Below, piece after piece: positions 6,861-8,940 of a DNA stretch of 8,940 nucleotides. The notes under the pieces were generated by a model, which saw only the letters and a program-made list of their open reading frames with translations, ran no database searches and had not been told where the DNA came from. Made by a program: the position numbers and the translations under genes. This DNA is from Phenylobacterium sp. (GTDB taxonomy: Bacteria; Pseudomonadota; Alphaproteobacteria; Caulobacterales; Caulobacteraceae): contig JAHUZY010000164.1 of the NCBI GenBank assembly GCA_019264505.1, forward strand, positions 1-8,940, written 5' to 3'. Each line of letters starts with the position of its first letter. Within the stretch, counting starts at the first letter, position 1.

Positions 6861-7354
6861 TGCTGAAGATCGATCCCACGGCTGTCATCTCGCCCCTCGC
6901 CGATATCGAGCGGTCGGTGCGCGGCACGCTGATCGAGATCGGCCCCCGGGTGCTCATCGACTCCTTTGTGAAGATCAAGGCCGTCGGCGGCTGGGGCGAG
7001 GTGACCATCGGCGCGGACTCCGCGGTCAATTCCGGCACGGTGATCTATACCGGCAACGGGGTGCGGATCGGCGAGGCCGTGCTGATCGCCGCCAACTGCA
7101 CGCTCGCGCCGACCAATCATGAGATCGCCGATCGCCATGCGCGCATCCGCGACCAGGGCTTCATGGCGAGCCGGGGCGGCATCGTCATCGAGGACGATGT
7201 CTGGCTGGGCGCCGGCGTGGTGGTGCTCGACGGCGCGGTGATCGGCAAGGGCTGCGTGGTGGCCGCCGGCGCCGTGGTGCGCGGCAAGCTCGAACCCTAT
7301 GGCGTCTATGCCGGCGCGCCCGTGCGCCGCATCGGCGAGCGCGGCAAGGGGTGA
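6860..7354 (+). CDS. Left-handed beta-helix (hexapeptide repeat) acyltransferase
   Basis: Probable O- or N-acetyltransferase of 164 residues, built almost wholly of hexapeptide repeats. Coils such as IEIGPRVLI, VTIGADSAV, VRIGEAVLI, IVIEDDVWLGAGVVV and AVIGKGCVV run from about residue 25 to 140. The loop TLAPTNHEI (81-89) carries a histidine (His87) where related acetyltransferases have the catalytic base, and the end AGAPVRRI (151-158) is the common AGxPA/V-type capping turn. I chose the ATG at 6860 because AGGAGG at 6848-6853 sits six bases upstream and it overlaps the epimerase stop as TGATG; the longer in-frame start at 6776 reads through epimerase coding sequence. The acyl donor is probably acetyl-CoA. 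Its place inside the sugar operon suggests it acylates the branched sugar or the finished glycan, but the acceptor is unknown. Confidence 0.88.
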   Translation: MLKIDPTAVISPLADIERSVRGTLIEIGPRVLIDSFVKIKAVGGWGEVTIGADSAVNSGTVIYTGNGVRIGEAVLIAANCTLAPTNHEIADRHARIRDQGFMASRGGIVIEDDVWLGAGVVVLDGAVIGKGCVVAAGAVVRGKLEPYGVYAGAPVRRIGERGKG

Positions 7355-8166
7355 GCGGCTTCACCGTCATCGGCGCCGGCGGCTTCATCGGCGGCCGGCT
7401 GGCCCAGGCCCTGCGGGACCGGGGCGAGGCGGTCTATGCGCCGGCCAGGGGGGAGGGCGATCTCTTCGACCGGGACCTTGGCCGGGTCTTCTACTGCGCG
7501 GGCCTCACCGGGGATTTCGCCGTTCGGCCTTTCGATACGGTGGAGGCCCATGTGACCCTGCTGGCCCAGGTGCTGGCCAAGGCCCGTTTCGAGCGACTGA
7601 TCTATCTGTCCTCCACACGGCTCTATGACAGCCTGGGCGCGGCCGGCGGGCGGGAAGATGACATCCTGGCCTTTGATCCCGCCGCCCCGCGCAATGTCTA
7701 TGACCTCTCCAAGGCCCTTGGCGAGAACCTGACCCTGGCCAGGTCCGAGGGCCGCGGCGCCGTGGCGCGTCTCTCCAACGTCTTTGATCTCGCAGACGGC
7801 GCCAGCGGCTTCCTGCCCGAACTGTTGCAGAAGGCGCGGCGGTCCCGGCTCATCACCCTGGACTCCGTGCCCGGTGCGGTGCGCGACTACATCCACGCTG
7901 ACGACGTGATCGCGGCCCTGCTGGCCATGGGCGAGGGCGACGTCTCCGGCGTGGTCAATGTGGCCAGCGGCCAGAACGTCTCCAACGCCGACCTGGCTGA
8001 GGTTTTCGGGCAAGCCGGGTGGACCCTGAATCTGGCGGCCGACCGGCCCATGCCGGCGGCGCCCCGATGCGCCACCGACCGGCTCCGCGCGCTCGGGGTT
8101 GAACCGCAGGACCCCCGCCGCCTGATTGCTCAGGCGTTGGCCGCCCAGGGCTTTTTCCTAGGCTAG
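7351..8166 (+). CDS. NAD(P)-dependent SDR sugar epimerase/reductase, probable 4-ketoreductase
   Basis: Extended-SDR nucleotide-sugar enzyme, short for the family at 271 residues. The dinucleotide loop is VIGAGGFIGGRL (6-17), the catalytic set is LSST (86-89) and YDLSK (Tyr117, Lys121), and RDYIHADDV (178-186) is the conserved sugar-epimerase stretch. The start is GTG at 7351, overlapping the acyltransferase stop as GTGA; no alternative start fits between this and the glycine loop. As the last gene of the operon, and the only reductase candidate beside rfbG, it best fits the final NAD(P)H reduction of the 4-keto group, the job of TylCII, NovS or the ascarylose reductase. An epimerase acting elsewhere on the sugar remains possible. 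Its stop overlaps the convergent GT41 gene by nine bases, so there is no room for a separate terminator. Confidence 0.88.
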   Translation: MSGFTVIGAGGFIGGRLAQALRDRGEAVYAPARGEGDLFDRDLGRVFYCAGLTGDFAVRPFDTVEAHVTLLAQVLAKARFERLIYLSSTRLYDSLGAAGGREDDILAFDPAAPRNVYDLSKALGENLTLARSEGRGAVARLSNVFDLADGASGFLPELLQKARRSRLITLDSVPGAVRDYIHADDVIAALLAMGEGDVSGVVNVASGQNVSNADLAEVFGQAGWTLNLAADRPMPAAPRCATDRLRALGVEPQDPRRLIAQALAAQGFFLG

Positions 8167-8940
8167 GACCTTGGCGGACGGCGCCTGCTCGGCGGCGCGG
8201 TGGCTCACCACGGCGGCCTCCAGCATCTTGTAGAAGTCGGCGGCGAAGGCCTTGGTCTGGCCCAGGCGGCTGGCCTTGAGGGTCGGCCGCAGCTCGCGGC
8301 GTAGCTTGCGAAGCCGCTCCACATCCCCAGCCAGTCGCACCGCGGCGTCCCGGTAGCCCTCCAGGTCCCCCGCACAGAGGTCGTGCAGCCCGGCATTGCC
8401 CAGGATCGAGCAGCTCAGACGCTCGAACAGGCCCGGCCCCACCAGGGTCACCACCGGCACGCCCATCCACAGGGACTCGCACGTGGTCGTGCCGCCGGTC
8501 TGGGGGAAGGTGTCCAGGGAGATGTCCATCTCGTTGTAGAAGGGCATGTGCGCGCCGCGCACCGCTTCGAACCGCAGGCGATCACGGCTGACCCCCTCGG
8601 CCTCGAAGATGGCCGCGATATTGTCCCGGAAGGCGGCGGTGCCGCCCTCGGGTCGCACGAACATGAAGCGCGACCCTGGGACCGCAGCCGTCACCTTGGC
8701 CCATTCGGCCACCATGGCCCGGCTGTACTTGTAAGGGTTGTTGGCCGTTCCGAAGGTGACATAGCCGTTGGCCACCACCGGCGGCTCGGCGGCCATGGTC
8801 CGCTCGGGGAAGGCCAGCTCCCCCATGGCGATCCAGCTCGACGGCATCAGCAGGGGCTTCTCGATCAGCAGTTCGCGCCGCGGCGGCACGAGATAGGGGT
8901 CGAGGATCAGATAGTCGATGCTGTCCAGGCCCGAGGAGTG
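8158..8940 (-). CDS. GT41 (O-GlcNAc transferase / SPINDLY-like) glycosyltransferase, C-terminal part
   Basis: The 260 C-terminal residues of a glycosyltransferase of the family of eukaryotic OGT (Pfam PF13844). Bacterial members usually carry N-terminal TPR repeats and glycosylate proteins. The frame is open to the window edge, so the N-terminus lies outside; the GTG at 8889 is only an internal codon. From the edge inward: IDYLILDPYLVPP, then YVTFGTANNPYKYS with the lysine that aligns to the UDP-contacting Lys842 of human OGT, AVPGSRFMF, DISLDTFPQ, GGTTTCESLWMGVPVVT (the GGTTT codons are 8482-8496) that contacts the nucleotide sugar, and AGLHDL. The tail is basic and helical. In Caulobacter a TPR/GT41 protein, FlmG, glycosylates flagellin, so a flagellin or other protein acceptor is one possibility. 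Its substrate and any link to the sugar made next door are unproven. Confidence 0.9.
   Translation of the reverse strand, partial: HSSGLDSIDYLILDPYLVPPRRELLIEKPLLMPSSWIAMGELAFPERTMAAEPPVVANGYVTFGTANNPYKYSRAMVAEWAKVTAAVPGSRFMFVRPEGGTAAFRDNIAAIFEAEGVSRDRLRFEAVRGAHMPFYNEMDISLDTFPQTGGTTTCESLWMGVPVVTLVGPGLFERLSCSILGNAGLHDLCAGDLEGYRDAAVRLAGDVERLRKLRRELRPTLKASRLGQTKAFAADFYKMLEAAVVSHRAAEQAPSAKVLA

Noticed and set aside
2449..8166. A CDP-3,6-dideoxyhexose (abequose, paratose, tyvelose) cluster
   Set aside because: The defining rfbH 3-dehydratase is absent and a C-methyltransferase is present.
1..8940. CRISPR arrays, tRNA or rRNA genes, insertion sequences, phage genes
   Set aside because: I saw no spaced direct repeats, no RNA gene signatures, no transposase or integrase motifs, and no abrupt change in base composition.

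Overview
This is a GC-rich bacterial window holding a compact nucleotide-sugar and glycosylation locus. The GC-rich codon use, an alphaproteobacterial style of proteins, and an O-GlcNAc-transferase-like (GT41) glycosyltransferase next to sugar genes suggest an alphaproteobacterium, possibly of the Caulobacterales. That placement is inference from style, not from a marker gene.

Layout. The left edge has the 3' end of an unidentified + strand gene (2-247). A 229-bp convergent gap follows, with a perfect 14-bp inverted repeat. Two minus-strand genes come next: an M23 (LytM-type) lipoprotein peptidase (477-1493) and, upstream of it, a PAPS-dependent sulfotransferase (1553-2293). A short divergent intergenic region (2294-2448) separates these from a seven-gene + strand operon (2449-8166). 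In order, the operon encodes a CmcI/rhamnosyl-O-methyltransferase-family enzyme, glucose-1-phosphate cytidylyltransferase (rfbF), CDP-glucose 4,6-dehydratase (rfbG), a NovU/TylC3-type C-methyltransferase, an RmlC-like 3,5-epimerase, a left-handed beta-helix acyltransferase and an NAD(P)-dependent SDR sugar reductase/epimerase. The last six genes are chained by stop/start overlaps of 1-4 bases. The operon runs tail-to-tail, with a 9-bp overlap, into a minus-strand GT41 glycosyltransferase whose N-terminus lies beyond the right edge.

How the genes may work together. RfbF and RfbG give CDP-4-keto-6-deoxy-D-glucose. The usual next enzyme, the RfbH/DdhC 3-dehydratase of 3,6-dideoxyhexose pathways, is absent from the window. 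In its place are a C-methyltransferase, a 3,5-epimerase and a probable 4-ketoreductase, the same logic that makes mycarose or noviose from dTDP sugars, but here on a CDP carrier. With the O-methyltransferase, the predicted product is a CDP-linked, C-methyl-branched, O-methylated 6-deoxyhexose. The natural sugar nucleotide with this description is CDP-vinelose of Azotobacter (6-deoxy-3-C-methyl-2-O-methyl-L-talose), whose genes I do not know to have been described. The acyltransferase, sulfotransferase and GT41 enzyme could decorate or transfer the glycan. The acceptor (LPS, capsule, S-layer or flagellin) cannot be read from this window.
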